From: Bacillota bacterium
Lineage (GTDB): Bacteria > Bacillota_I > Bacilli_A > RF39 > UBA660
Reading direction: 5' to 3'
Length of the DNA: 64,000 nucleotides
NCBI GenBank assembly: GCA_015059405.1
Contig: SVAL01000009.1
Coordinates: 17,565-81,564, forward strand
Shown: positions 34,120 through 44,231 of the stretch, one piece after another
Layout: each line of letters begins with the position of its first letter
Numbering within the stretch: the first letter of the stretch is position 1
Notes under the pieces: generated by a model
What the model was told of the DNA's origin: nothing
The model's database searches: none
What the model saw: only the letters and a program-made list of their open reading frames with translations
Translations under genes and position numbers: made by a program

Positions 34120-35422
34120 AATTAAATTCTTTAAATAAATTATCTAATTCTTCTTGTTGTTCTTTAGATATTTGTCCTTTATCTAATTCTACCCCAAACC
34201 ACTCAGGTAAATTTTCTACTTTTTTATCAGTATTTGTTTTTGTTGGAGTTTTAGTTTTATCAACTAATTTCTTCATTTTATTATGTTCTTTTTCAGCTAT
34301 TTTCATTGCTTCTTCTACTGTTTCAATATTTAATCTACTCCATTGACTAGCAATAGCATCGACATAATTTTTATTAAACTTTTGATTATTTACTTTTAAT
34401 ACATAAGATATTAATACATTAACTACTCCTGGTTTCATTTTATAATTAATCATTAAATCTTCTATTATTTTTAATTCTCTTTGACTTGGTTCACCATTTT
34501 TATATTTACTACTTAAATAGTCAAATGGAGTTGTATTTTCAAAAGTATAAATTAATTTAGCGCGATTTGAATTATCACCTTGTGGACTCTTTAAATAATC
34601 AGGTTGTTTTGTGTATACAAGAGTTGGTAGAGACCCACTATTTTCAAATTGATAGAAATTACGACAATTAATACGAAGTTCATTTTTATCAATCATACCT
34701 TTTTCATTAATACTATTTCTAACTAGCATTTGCATATTTAAATCATCAATAGTATAAATATACGCTAAAGACTCTATTAAGTGTTTAACTTCATCATTAA
34801 AACATTTTTCATGAACCATACTTTTAGGAATACTAGATATTATCAAGTTAAAATCTACTTTTTTATCTAGTGATAAAGTGCGACTATTTTTATCAATAAT
34901 ATTATCATTTTCATTAAAAATATTTCCTCTTACACTAGAAAATACACTATTGAAATTAGCTGTGATATCTTCATAATCTTTTAAATTTATTTTTGGTACT
35001 TTATAATAATTTATTATCTTATCATATTCTTTTTTTCCAATATTATTATATAAAACAACATTTAAAATTGGATGATTTAAAAACTCTTGAGCAGTCATTG
35101 GAGAATATAAAACATAGACATAATTATTTACATCTTCTTTTTTTACATATGTTTTTAAAAGTCCAACTGCTTCTAATTTTTCTCTTGCGATAACTAAGTT
35201 CTCCAACTTTATTTGCATAGTAGACATTAAATGATGATGTGTTTCTTCATTAGACATAATCTCTCTTTTTAAAAGATCATCTATTAATGTAAAATATAAG
35301 CTTACTGCAGTATTACCAATAATTGGTTGGTATAAAGTTGTAACTATTTTTTTATCAGTTTCCGTGATAATAGTCTTATTAACTACTATATAAGTATCAG
35401 CTGGTAGAATTGTACTAGACAT
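34118..35422 (-). CDS. dnaB: DnaB-type replication initiation / helicase-loading protein
   Basis: 434 residues. The N-terminal winged-helix part (TLYQPIIGNTAVSLYFTLIDDLL, LENLVIAREKLEAVGLLKTYV) and the C-terminal DnaD/DnaB2 domain (PSQRELKIIEDLMINYKMKPGVVNVLISYVL, FNKNYVDAIASQWSRLN) are characteristic of Bacilli DnaB, not of the DnaB helicase of Gram-negatives. With DnaD and DnaI it loads the DnaC helicase at oriC. In most Bacilli dnaI follows directly; here the next gene downstream is an unrelated hypothetical. The start follows GGAAGTGATAAT. Confidence 0.86.
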   Translation of the reverse strand: MSSTILPADTYIVVNKTIITETDKKIVTTLYQPIIGNTAVSLYFTLIDDLLKREIMSNEETHHHLMSTMQIKLENLVIAREKLEAVGLLKTYVKKEDVNNYVYVLYSPMTAQEFLNHPILNVVLYNNIGKKEYDKIINYYKVPKINLKDYEDITANFNSVFSSVRGNIFNENDNIIDKNSRTLSLDKKVDFNLIISSIPKSMVHEKCFNDEVKHLIESLAYIYTIDDLNMQMLVRNSINEKGMIDKNELRINCRNFYQFENSGSLPTLVYTKQPDYLKSPQGDNSNRAKLIYTFENTTPFDYLSSKYKNGEPSQRELKIIEDLMINYKMKPGVVNVLISYVLKVNNQKFNKNYVDAIASQWSRLNIETVEEAMKIAEKEHNKMKKLVDKTKTPTKTNTDKKVENLPEWFGVELDKGQISKEQQEELDNLFKEFN

Positions 35423-35474
35423 ATTATCACTTCCTTTAATTTAATTATATGAAATTATTTAATCTTAGACAAGT

Positions 35475-36254
35475 TTATTTCTTCTTTACTAAGACTGGGA
35501 CATTCATTTTACTTAATGCATCTGTAACAATAGTTTTAAATGTATAATTTAGACTATCTATTGATACGGGTATTTTTCTTAATATTTCTTCTTCATGTTC
35601 AATATAAAAATCGTTTAGAGTTTGTCTTTTTAACCATTCTCTAGTAAATATATTTTCTTTATCTACTGTTGAACTAATTTTAGTACCTGTATCAATTCTT
35701 CCATATGTATCACATGTAATTTTTATATCAAAAAAATCATCACCTAAAGTTTGTTCAATACATTTGCCACTACCTCCTATTCCACCTTGATATAACATAC
35801 TAAAGTGTTCTAAAGTAGCAAAGTATTCACTAATACGATCATAATGTTTTACAACAAAGTCTTTGTCAGCTTGGTGATTTTCGAAATATATTTCTTCGCT
35901 ATCAACATCTTTACATATAGTTAAATATTCAGCACCAAAATGACTCTCTTTACAAGTAAAACTAAATGTAATATGAGATTTTTTACCATCACATGAAGCC
36001 ATTACACAATTACATGGTCTTTCACATATAGATACTTTCTTTTTAAAGATACGACCTACTTTTTGAATAACTGTATAACTATTATTTATTTCATCTTTAA
36101 AATCAGAATCAAATTGTATTTTTCTTAATTCTTCTAACTTATTATTTAATATTTGTTGTAGTGTATAAATACTAATTTCATGATTTGTTGTTTCAACATC
36201 AGGCATATCTAAATATGCTTCTAGTGTTGTTTTTAATTTTGTATATTCGTCCAT
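35475..36254 (-). CDS. Hypothetical protein
   Basis: 259 residues, cytosolic. The first third is helical (LQQILNNKLEELRKI); the rest is mixed with six Cys residues including RPCNCVMASC, which may bind a metal, and a GGIGGSGKCIEQT turn. I recognise no family. It lies 52 bases upstream of dnaB on the same strand with a small gap, so a shared operon is possible but not shown. Confidence 0.5.
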   Translation of the reverse strand: MDEYTKLKTTLEAYLDMPDVETTNHEISIYTLQQILNNKLEELRKIQFDSDFKDEINNSYTVIQKVGRIFKKKVSICERPCNCVMASCDGKKSHITFSFTCKESHFGAEYLTICKDVDSEEIYFENHQADKDFVVKHYDRISEYFATLEHFSMLYQGGIGGSGKCIEQTLGDDFFDIKITCDTYGRIDTGTKISSTVDKENIFTREWLKRQTLNDFYIEHEEEILRKIPVSIDSLNYTFKTIVTDALSKMNVPVLVKKK

Positions 36255-36310
36255 AACCCACCTCTAATTAGTTATTTATTATATATTACTTTTTTATAAA
36301 ACAAAAGAAA

Positions 36311-36334
36311 AAAGACTAAATTTAATTAGTCTTT
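36311..36334 (-). terminator. ileS terminator
   Basis: AAAGACTAA/TTAGTCTTT stem with a 6-base loop followed on the minus strand by a T-rich tail; directly after the ileS stop at 36340. Confidence 0.8.
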
Positions 36335-36339
36335 TATTT

Positions 36340-39300
36340 TTATTTTCTTACTACATCTAATTTAACTTCAATTCCATTTAAATTATAATCTTCTGTTAAA
36401 TCATTTTTTACTAAGAAATTATCACATAGAGTTTCATTTTTAATAAATGATTCAAAATTATTCATAACTTTAGTTAATTCTTCGTTTTCGCTATATAGAA
36501 TATCTATTCTATCAGTTATATTAAAGTCTTTTTCTTTTCTTAATTGTTGAATTTTACTAACAAGTTCTCTTGCGATACCTTCTTCTAATAATTCTTCTGT
36601 TAAAGTTGTATTTAAGATAATGAAATTGTTATTTTCCATTGCCGCATTAAATCCTTCTTTAGAAGAAATTCTTATATCGATCATATCTTTAGTTACTTTG
36701 AAGTTTCCTAAAGTTACTTCTTCCCCACTATCTAATTTAGAAATATCTTCATTTGTTATACCAGCTAACTCTTTAGAGAATAATCCGATTTCTTTACCAA
36801 GAATTGGTCCACATACTTTAAAGTTAGGTTTAACTTCAAAGTTCATGTATTCTGATAAGTCATCTACAAAGTTAACTTCTTTTACATTTAATTCTTCTTT
36901 AACTAAATCAATTAAATCTTCAATAGTAGATTTATTTTTACCATCTAGGATTACTTCACTAATTGGTTGACGTACCTTTACTTTGGATTCTTCTCTAGCA
37001 TTTCTTCCTAGGGAAATTAAATCTCTAATCAAATCCATTCTCTTTTCAATTACTTCATCAATTAGACTTTCATCACATTTTGGATAATTAGCTAAATGTA
37101 CGCTTTCTTCATCAGTTAAGTTAGTATATATTTCATCAGTAGTAAATGGTACAACTGGAGCAGCTAATTTACATAATCCTACTAATACTTCATATGTAGT
37201 TTGGTAAACAGCTTTTTTACTATTATCTAATTCACTAGCCCAGAATCTTCTTCTATTTCTTCTAATATACCAGTTAGATAATTCTTCATTAACAAATCCA
37301 TTTAAGTATTTAACTGCTTTGTTTAAATCATATTCTTCAAATGAATCAGTTACATTTTTAACTAGTTTATTATACTTAGATAATAACCATTTATCTATTT
37401 CTTCTAAGTCATTATATTCTACTTTAAATTCTCTTGGATCTAAGTTATCTGTATTAGCATACATTTGGAAGAATGTATAAGTATTTTTTAATGTGTTAAA
37501 GAACTTAGAATTGATTTCTTTAATTCCATCTTCATCAAATTTAAGTGGAGTCCATACAGGAGATGTATGTAACATATAGAATCTTGTTGCATCAGCTCCA
37601 TAGTTTTTAAGTATTGTAAATGGTTCAATTGCATTTCCTTTAGACTTATGCATTTTTTGTCCATATTTATCTAAAAGAAGATCATTTACAAGTACATTTT
37701 TATATGGAGATTTTCCCATTATGAATGTAGAAATAACTAATAGTGAATAGAACCATCCACGTGTTTGGTCAATTCCTTCTGAGATAAAGTCAGCTGGGAA
37801 TTGTGATTCAAATAATTCCTTATTTTCAAATGGATAATGATATTGAGCAAAAGGCATTGCACCTGAATCAAACCAACAGTCAATTACATCTTTTACTCTT
37901 GTCATTTCTTTACCACATACTGGACATTTTAAATGTACATCATCTACATATGGTCTATGAAGTTCGATTGTTTCATCAATATCTTCAATAGCACGTTCAA
38001 CTAGTTCTTTACGTGAACCTATCATTTCATCATGACCACAACTACATCTCCATAGAGGAATTGGAGTACCCCAATATCTATTTCTAGAGATTGCCCAGTC
38101 ATTCATATTTTCTAACCAGTTTCCAAAACGTTTTTCTCCAACATATTCTGGATACCAATTTACTTTATTATTTTCTTCAATTATTTTATCTTTTAATGCA
38201 GTTGTTTTTATATATAAACTTGGTTTTGAATAGTAAACAAGTGGTGTTTTACATCTCCAACAATGTGGATAGTTATGTACCATTTTTTGTTTTTTAAATA
38301 TTTTATCTTCTGCCGCTAAATACTTAATGATATCTAGTTCAAGTTCACTATCAACTACTAATCTTCCTTGCCATGGTCCTTCTGTAAAACATCCATTTTC
38401 ATCTACTGGATTTAATACTGGTAAATCATATTTTAACCCTACTTCATAGTCGTCTTGTCCGAAAGCTGGAGCAATATGTACGATACCTGTACCATCTTCC
38501 ATAGTTACATAATCAGCACATGTTATAAAGAATGCTTTTTTATTTACATTTAATATTGGTAAGAATTGTTCATATTCAACATATTCTAAATCTTTTCCTT
38601 TATATGTTTCTACTACTTCAAATTCATCACCTAATACTTTACTTGCTAATTTTTCAGCAACAATGAAATTGTATCCACGTGATGCACATTTTACATATGT
38701 TTCATTAGGATTAACACAAGCTGCAACATTACTCATTAATGTCCATGGAGTTGTTGTCCATACAAGTAAATATGTATTTTCTTGATCCTTTAATTTGAAA
38801 GGAACTGTTACTGTATTAACACTTATTTCTTTATATCCTTGAGCAACTTCATGAGATGCTAGTCCTGTACCACATCTTGGACAATATGGAAGTATTTTTA
38901 ATCCATCATATACTAATCCTTCATCAAAGAATCTTTTTAATATCCACCATTCTGTTTCAATATAATCATTTTGATATGTAATATATGGATCATCTAAATT
39001 AATGAATTGTCCCATTTTATTAGTAAAATCAGTAAATGCTTTTTCATTTTTCCATACATTTTCACGACATTTTTCATTAAATTCTTTTATACCATATTTT
39101 TCAATATCACCTTTACCAGAGAATCCTAATTCTTTTTCTACTGCTACTTCTACTGGTAATCCATGAGTATCCCATCCTACTTTACGTAGTACTTTATACC
39201 CTTGCATTGTCTTATATTTACAGATTGTGTCTTTTAGTAGTTTTGCTAACATATGGTGAATTCCAGGCATACCATTTGCTGTTGCTGGCCCATCATAGAA

Positions 39301-39420
39301 TACAAAATAGTCATCTCTATTATCAATTGTTTTTTGAAGCAAATTTTCTTTTTGCCATTTTTCACTTAGTTTTTGTTCTAAGTCTGATTGTTTTTCTTTA
39401 GATAATTCTTTAAAACTCAT
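36340..39420 (-). CDS. ileS: Isoleucyl-tRNA synthetase, eukaryote-like (type 2)
   Basis: 1026 residues from the ATG at 39420, preceded by AAAGGAATTGATATT; an in-frame start at 39486 lies inside the T-box terminator and is rejected. The HIGH-equivalent is GIHHMLA and the KMSKS-equivalent is MHKSKGN; WDTHGLPVE and the CP1 editing domain follow. The zinc-binding CGHD/CPVC pairs are in the middle. The length and motifs are those of type 2 IleRS, a form known to tolerate mupirocin, rather than the roughly 920-residue type 1. T-box controlled. Confidence 0.93.
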   Translation of the reverse strand: MSFKELSKEKQSDLEQKLSEKWQKENLLQKTIDNRDDYFVFYDGPATANGMPGIHHMLAKLLKDTICKYKTMQGYKVLRKVGWDTHGLPVEVAVEKELGFSGKGDIEKYGIKEFNEKCRENVWKNEKAFTDFTNKMGQFINLDDPYITYQNDYIETEWWILKRFFDEGLVYDGLKILPYCPRCGTGLASHEVAQGYKEISVNTVTVPFKLKDQENTYLLVWTTTPWTLMSNVAACVNPNETYVKCASRGYNFIVAEKLASKVLGDEFEVVETYKGKDLEYVEYEQFLPILNVNKKAFFITCADYVTMEDGTGIVHIAPAFGQDDYEVGLKYDLPVLNPVDENGCFTEGPWQGRLVVDSELELDIIKYLAAEDKIFKKQKMVHNYPHCWRCKTPLVYYSKPSLYIKTTALKDKIIEENNKVNWYPEYVGEKRFGNWLENMNDWAISRNRYWGTPIPLWRCSCGHDEMIGSRKELVERAIEDIDETIELHRPYVDDVHLKCPVCGKEMTRVKDVIDCWFDSGAMPFAQYHYPFENKELFESQFPADFISEGIDQTRGWFYSLLVISTFIMGKSPYKNVLVNDLLLDKYGQKMHKSKGNAIEPFTILKNYGADATRFYMLHTSPVWTPLKFDEDGIKEINSKFFNTLKNTYTFFQMYANTDNLDPREFKVEYNDLEEIDKWLLSKYNKLVKNVTDSFEEYDLNKAVKYLNGFVNEELSNWYIRRNRRRFWASELDNSKKAVYQTTYEVLVGLCKLAAPVVPFTTDEIYTNLTDEESVHLANYPKCDESLIDEVIEKRMDLIRDLISLGRNAREESKVKVRQPISEVILDGKNKSTIEDLIDLVKEELNVKEVNFVDDLSEYMNFEVKPNFKVCGPILGKEIGLFSKELAGITNEDISKLDSGEEVTLGNFKVTKDMIDIRISSKEGFNAAMENNNFIILNTTLTEELLEEGIARELVSKIQQLRKEKDFNITDRIDILYSENEELTKVMNNFESFIKNETLCDNFLVKNDLTEDYNLNGIEVKLDVVRK

Positions 39421-39444
39421 AATATCAATTCCTTTCTTTAAATA

Positions 39445-39670
39445 AAAAAACGACCATTCGTAAAGGACGAATGATCGTGGTACCACCTTAATTTGTAATT
39501 ATAATAATAATTACCTCTTAACTATAACGCGTTACCGTTTTTATCTTATCCATAAAACGCACTTGAAAGTGATCTTAATTAGCTATTTGTTTGTCTACTC
39601 TCACCTAACTAGACTCTCTTATAAAACCTTTTACTAATTACGTCTTTCGCACTTGCTTTCAATACACATA
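39445..39670 (-). promoter_or_regulatory. T-box leader of ileS (isoleucine specifier AUC)
   Basis: The conserved AAGGTGGTACCACG antiterminator core lies at about 39474-39487, with a terminator hairpin ACGATCATTCGT/ACGAATGGTCGT and T-run at 39444-39479. The specifier is AUC (complement of 39571-39573) in the sequence AAGATCACTTTC. This leader is of a different sequence type from the proS/serS pair. Confidence 0.86.
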
Positions 39671-39708
39671 ATATTAACATATGTTTTATTTTTTGACAAG
39701 AATTATTT

Positions 39709-42700
39709 TTATTTTCCTAATTTATCAGTATTAGAATCTTCTTGATATGTATTTGAAGATTTTAATCCATTCAAGAAACTTCTTACTATATCTACTGTAT
39801 CTAAATTTTCTTTTGAATCTGATGGAATAAATTTAATTTCTGGATGCAATTCTAAAATATAGGTTTGCATTGTTTTAACCATTTTCACATAACCTGTAGA
39901 ATTCATATTGTTCCATACAAAGTTATCATGTGGAAAAGATCTTGATTTTTCTTCGGACAACTGATTTTGACCGAAGTCCCAAACACTATAACTTGTTTTA
40001 AAATCGTCATATGGTTTTCTACTTGTCTCATCAATAACTATTTCTTTTTTGCCATCTATTTCAATTACTTTCATAACACCTGATGCAATTAAGAATTCTT
40101 CTGCAGCTTCTTCTAGAGAACCACCATTTTGTAATATCCAGTTTTCTGTACCTACTCCACCTAAACCACCTTGTGGATTTTCTCCAGCATGATGCGGTTT
40201 ATAACACTCTCCTTTTTTTAGTAATGTTTTAGCAAGAACAATATTTGATAATACTAGTAAATATTTATCTGGATCTTGTTTTTTGATTGTTTCTAATCTA
40301 TCAGACAAACACATATCAGTAGTATAAGTAATTTTGTCTGATTTTAAAGCATAACTAATATCAACTTCTACTTCTTTGCCATCAATATTTACTTTTGCTT
40401 TTCTTAAATCTCCCGATTTTTTGTCGATTCCAAGTCCCTCACAAACATTGTTTGCGATTATTGCTTTTCTATCATAGCTTTCACTTCTATCAATTCGAAC
40501 TAAGTAATCAAAGTCTCCATCACCAATTTGATTAGTTCCTCTTCCAGTTGACCCTGTATCTATTAATTCAACACTACCAGATTGTAAATCTCCATCAATT
40601 ATTGTTTTCATTTGTAATCCAGAAGAATTAAAACCTACTCTTAACTTTTCTTCTAGTTTACTTCTTAATAAAGCAGTTTGTTCTATATTATCACTAATGG
40701 CATCTACTAATTCTAATGTATATTCATTCGATAAATTATCTGCAAATTCATAATTATTAATTCCATAATAAGATAATCCATTCATTTTCTTTCTTAAATT
40801 TTCATAGTTTTCAGGAGTAAATAATAATTCTCCTTGTATATCTACTACTGGAAAATAAAATCCATTTTTAGCTAGAATTAATCCTATTTTATCTACTAAT
40901 TCTTTATTATCACAACAAATATAATTAATTTGACTAGTTGCAAATCCTGTTCTAATTCCATAATGAGTAAGACCTAATGTTTTAAAAATTTCATAATCAC
41001 CTAATATACTTGAATCTTCTACTAATTGAAATTCTTCAACACCATTACCGCGTGTACAATTATATTTATTTACAGCATTTTTAATCACAAAATATATTGG
41101 TCCATAACTATTAGCTTCCAGTCTAGACAAACTTTCTTTATTGTCTTCTTTTTGTTCAACTACTATAGATAAATCAGTATCAAATGGTGTTAAATCTGAA
41201 TTAACATTTCCACCTAAGAATTCTTTTGATACACTTCCATGTTGAATAATTGTATCAAGATAAGATATTCCACCAATTCCTTTTATTAAATCGCCTTTTT
41301 CTAATACTAAAGGAATTTTTGAATTGTTTTTACCATTTTCTGTTGCTTCTTTTCTATATCTATTCATCATATCTTTTAATTCTTGTAGTGTTTCTACTTG
41401 TATATATGCATAATAATTATTTCTTATAATTTGATCTGGTATTTTAGATATATCTATTTCTTTATATATATTAATTAATACATATAAATTTTCTTCTAAA
41501 TTTTCAGAAAGAGATATTTGATTAGTTGGATTTTGTTTATTATATAAACTTTCTAAATGATATATATATGTATTTAAAATATATTTATCATCTGATGATA
41601 AATTATATATATCTTTTTTACCTTCTATTAATTCTGAAAATATTAGATTACCCTTTTCTATATTTTCTATATATTCTATAAATGTTTTATCATTTGATGC
41701 GATTGTTGTTTTTAATAAATCTGCATACATTAACATTTCAACGGCATAGGTTTTATCTCCATATATTTTCTCTGCTTCTCTTCCTAAGATTGTATCTTCT
41801 GGGCTAGCATAACTTAATAGTGTTGGAGAAATACTATCTTTTTTATCTAATATAGTTTGAATTAATTTTTCATGTGGATAAAGTAATTTAAAAGAGTTAA
41901 ATATTTTATCCATATGAGATAAGTTTCTTGTTAAAAATATTTTTTCTATTTTAGTAAATTGTTCAATTGGATCTTCTTTATTTTGACTAGTGTTTTGTAA
42001 AATCATTGTTGCAATATTTATATATCTACCCGATATTTCACTAGAGTTAGATAATCTAATTTTCTTTAATAAATCTGGGATAGTAGTTATTACTTCTTCT
42101 TGAATAGTTCCCGAGTAAATTGCTTCAATGCTTCCAGATATAAAGTCTTCATATACGCCTTTTAGATCAATATCTTGAATATCTTTATAAACATTTAATA
42201 TAATTTTTTGTTTATCTGTTAGATAATGTTCATATTCTTCTACAGAGCTAATACAACTTAAACATCCTTCTTCAAAAAACTTATCTATTAAAGCTTTAGT
42301 TGCTTTATTATCAACAATATATTTTTCTATAAGTTCTTTTTCAAAAAAAGTATTACATATAAACTCAATTTGATTTTGTTTTTGAATGTCATCATTTTGT
42401 TTAATGATTGGTGCTACTATTGAAATAAATTTTTTTTGAGATGGAGTAATATATTTATCATCTAAAACTAGAAGTGATTCTACACATTTACTTTTTATTA
42501 ATCCTTTAAAGAATTCTCCTGTTATTTGTCCTTTTTCATCCAAGTATTCTTTATTATTATATATACTACATATAATTTTTATTTCTTCTTCCCACTTTTG
42601 ATTTTTATTTATAATTTCTTCTATTATGTTTAATGATGCTTTTTCTCTTTCATTAAATAATTCATCTTTTACTCTTTGACTAATTCCATTTACTTTTAAA

Positions 42701-44115
42701 AGTCCAAAAATAACTCCTAAATCTTTATTACTCTCTTTTATAATTTGAAGTATTTTTTCTTCATCTTTTATTATCTTATAAAACTCTTCTTTATTATTTG
42801 CAATTTTATTTAAGGCATCATATATAATACTATTATTATAAGAATCCTCACAATATTTTAGAGTTGTAACAATATAGTCATAATATTTTAATTCTTCTTC
42901 TGTTAATTTATCTTTACATTCATTAAAACAAAAATAAATAAATGTTTTATTATAATAACGTTTTTCTATATTATTAAACTTTTCTATAACCTCAAATAAA
43001 AATTCTTTTTTACAACCATTTTCATCAAAATATTTTGGTAAATTTTCTTCTTTAAAAATATCTTCTAATTCAAATAAAACATTATCAGTAGTTCCAAAAA
43101 CAGAAGATATTTGATATTTCTTTAAAAACTTATGAACTTGTTTTTTTAATTCAGAATCTAGTGTTTTTTCTACTTTTTCTTCAAGATGTATCCAATTATA
43201 TCCATCTTTACTTAATAAATAATAAATTAAGTTTTTATTAGATAAAATCGCTATAGAATCATCAGTTCCATATAGTCTTTTTTCATAATCTTTTACTTTA
43301 GGAACAAAACCTTTTTTTATAGCATAACTAGCTACTGCTCTTTTTAATACATAGCCATCTAAACTTTCTAAAATACCATTTAGTTGTTCTTGCGTTATTT
43401 CTTTTGAATCTCTTAAAAATAAAATATGGTCTAATACTACTTTGTTTTTTTCTTCCATATTTTTTTCTAAATCATCTATTAGTTCATCATCTACTCTTAA
43501 ACAAAACTCTGCAAGTGAAGTTTCGTGTTCTATTATTTTTTTAAAAAAGATGGTATTATCAACGTCTAACTCTTTTGTGACTTTAATAACATCAATAAAG
43601 TTATCTATATTATCTTCTGTTATATAAATTCTATCTTTTTTTCTTAAATAATATTTTATTACTTCTATTTTAGTTTCTATATCTATATGTTGATATGAAA
43701 ATTTATATATTTTATCTAGTTCATAATAGTTATCTGTTTCTATTGCGTTTTCTAAAAGTTCTACATATGGTATTGTATATTCTTCTTCTATACCAAGTCG
43801 TTTTTTTATTTCTAGAATGATTGGTAGATCTGATGCAAAGTTATATTTTTTTAAATTTTCAGTTATTTCTTTGCTTGAATATAATACTGCTACTAAAGAA
43901 TGGAAAAATTCTTCATTTACTATTTTTTCAGCAAGTTCTTGATCTAGTTCATCATTTTCTTCTAATTCTACTAGATATTCATATAATTCGACAAAACTTA
44001 TATCTTTACCAAGAGTTCTTATTTCTTCTTGTTCTTCTTTAGTAAATCCTTGATAATCTTTTAAAATTATTTGTTCTATCTTACTAATTTTTTCTTTACT
44101 TAGTTTTTGTTCCAT
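39709..44115 (-). CDS. Giant protein with C-terminal oligoadenylate-synthase-like nucleotidyltransferase module
   Basis: 1468 residues, no membrane segment or signal. Residues 1-930 are mainly helical and Glu/Lys-rich, without recognised motifs. About 940-1110 is a compact module with IIQHGSVSKEF (His959), PFDTDLSIV, YGPIYFVIKN and HYGIRTGF; the HG(S/T) and Y positions recall ADP-ribosyltransferase folds, but this is only suggestive. About 1180-1400 is a nucleotidyltransferase: GSTGRGT at 1188-1194, the metal pair DFD at 1201-1203 with the spacing of OAS1, and the third Asp1252 in EVDISY. It probably makes a nucleotide product or transfers a nucleotide. It stands alone downstream of nothing related. 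The start has AGGGTAGATAGT. Confidence 0.72.
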   Translation of the reverse strand: MEQKLSKEKISKIEQIILKDYQGFTKEEQEEIRTLGKDISFVELYEYLVELEENDELDQELAEKIVNEEFFHSLVAVLYSSKEITENLKKYNFASDLPIILEIKKRLGIEEEYTIPYVELLENAIETDNYYELDKIYKFSYQHIDIETKIEVIKYYLRKKDRIYITEDNIDNFIDVIKVTKELDVDNTIFFKKIIEHETSLAEFCLRVDDELIDDLEKNMEEKNKVVLDHILFLRDSKEITQEQLNGILESLDGYVLKRAVASYAIKKGFVPKVKDYEKRLYGTDDSIAILSNKNLIYYLLSKDGYNWIHLEEKVEKTLDSELKKQVHKFLKKYQISSVFGTTDNVLFELEDIFKEENLPKYFDENGCKKEFLFEVIEKFNNIEKRYYNKTFIYFCFNECKDKLTEEELKYYDYIVTTLKYCEDSYNNSIIYDALNKIANNKEEFYKIIKDEEKILQIIKESNKDLGVIFGLLKVNGISQRVKDELFNEREKASLNIIEEIINKNQKWEEEIKIICSIYNNKEYLDEKGQITGEFFKGLIKSKCVESLLVLDDKYITPSQKKFISIVAPIIKQNDDIQKQNQIEFICNTFFEKELIEKYIVDNKATKALIDKFFEEGCLSCISSVEEYEHYLTDKQKIILNVYKDIQDIDLKGVYEDFISGSIEAIYSGTIQEEVITTIPDLLKKIRLSNSSEISGRYINIATMILQNTSQNKEDPIEQFTKIEKIFLTRNLSHMDKIFNSFKLLYPHEKLIQTILDKKDSISPTLLSYASPEDTILGREAEKIYGDKTYAVEMLMYADLLKTTIASNDKTFIEYIENIEKGNLIFSELIEGKKDIYNLSSDDKYILNTYIYHLESLYNKQNPTNQISLSENLEENLYVLINIYKEIDISKIPDQIIRNNYYAYIQVETLQELKDMMNRYRKEATENGKNNSKIPLVLEKGDLIKGIGGISYLDTIIQHGSVSKEFLGGNVNSDLTPFDTDLSIVVEQKEDNKESLSRLEANSYGPIYFVIKNAVNKYNCTRGNGVEEFQLVEDSSILGDYEIFKTLGLTHYGIRTGFATSQINYICCDNKELVDKIGLILAKNGFYFPVVDIQGELLFTPENYENLRKKMNGLSYYGINNYEFADNLSNEYTLELVDAISDNIEQTALLRSKLEEKLRVGFNSSGLQMKTIIDGDLQSGSVELIDTGSTGRGTNQIGDGDFDYLVRIDRSESYDRKAIIANNVCEGLGIDKKSGDLRKAKVNIDGKEVEVDISYALKSDKITYTTDMCLSDRLETIKKQDPDKYLLVLSNIVLAKTLLKKGECYKPHHAGENPQGGLGGVGTENWILQNGGSLEEAAEEFLIASGVMKVIEIDGKKEIVIDETSRKPYDDFKTSYSVWDFGQNQLSEEKSRSFPHDNFVWNNMNSTGYVKMVKTMQTYILELHPEIKFIPSDSKENLDTVDIVRSFLNGLKSSNTYQEDSNTDKLGK

Positions 44116-44231
44116 ACTATCTACCCTACTTTTATTTTATTATATCAAATATTTGACTACTTTTTACCTTTTTTTAACTTTTACTACTTAAATAAAAAGA
44201 AATAATATATTATAATATAATTGGTGATACT

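Noticed and set aside
33380..39486. Upstream in-frame starts for serS (33436) and ileS (39486)
   Set aside because: They lie in the T-box terminators and would add residues absent from the families; good ribosome sites precede the downstream ATGs.
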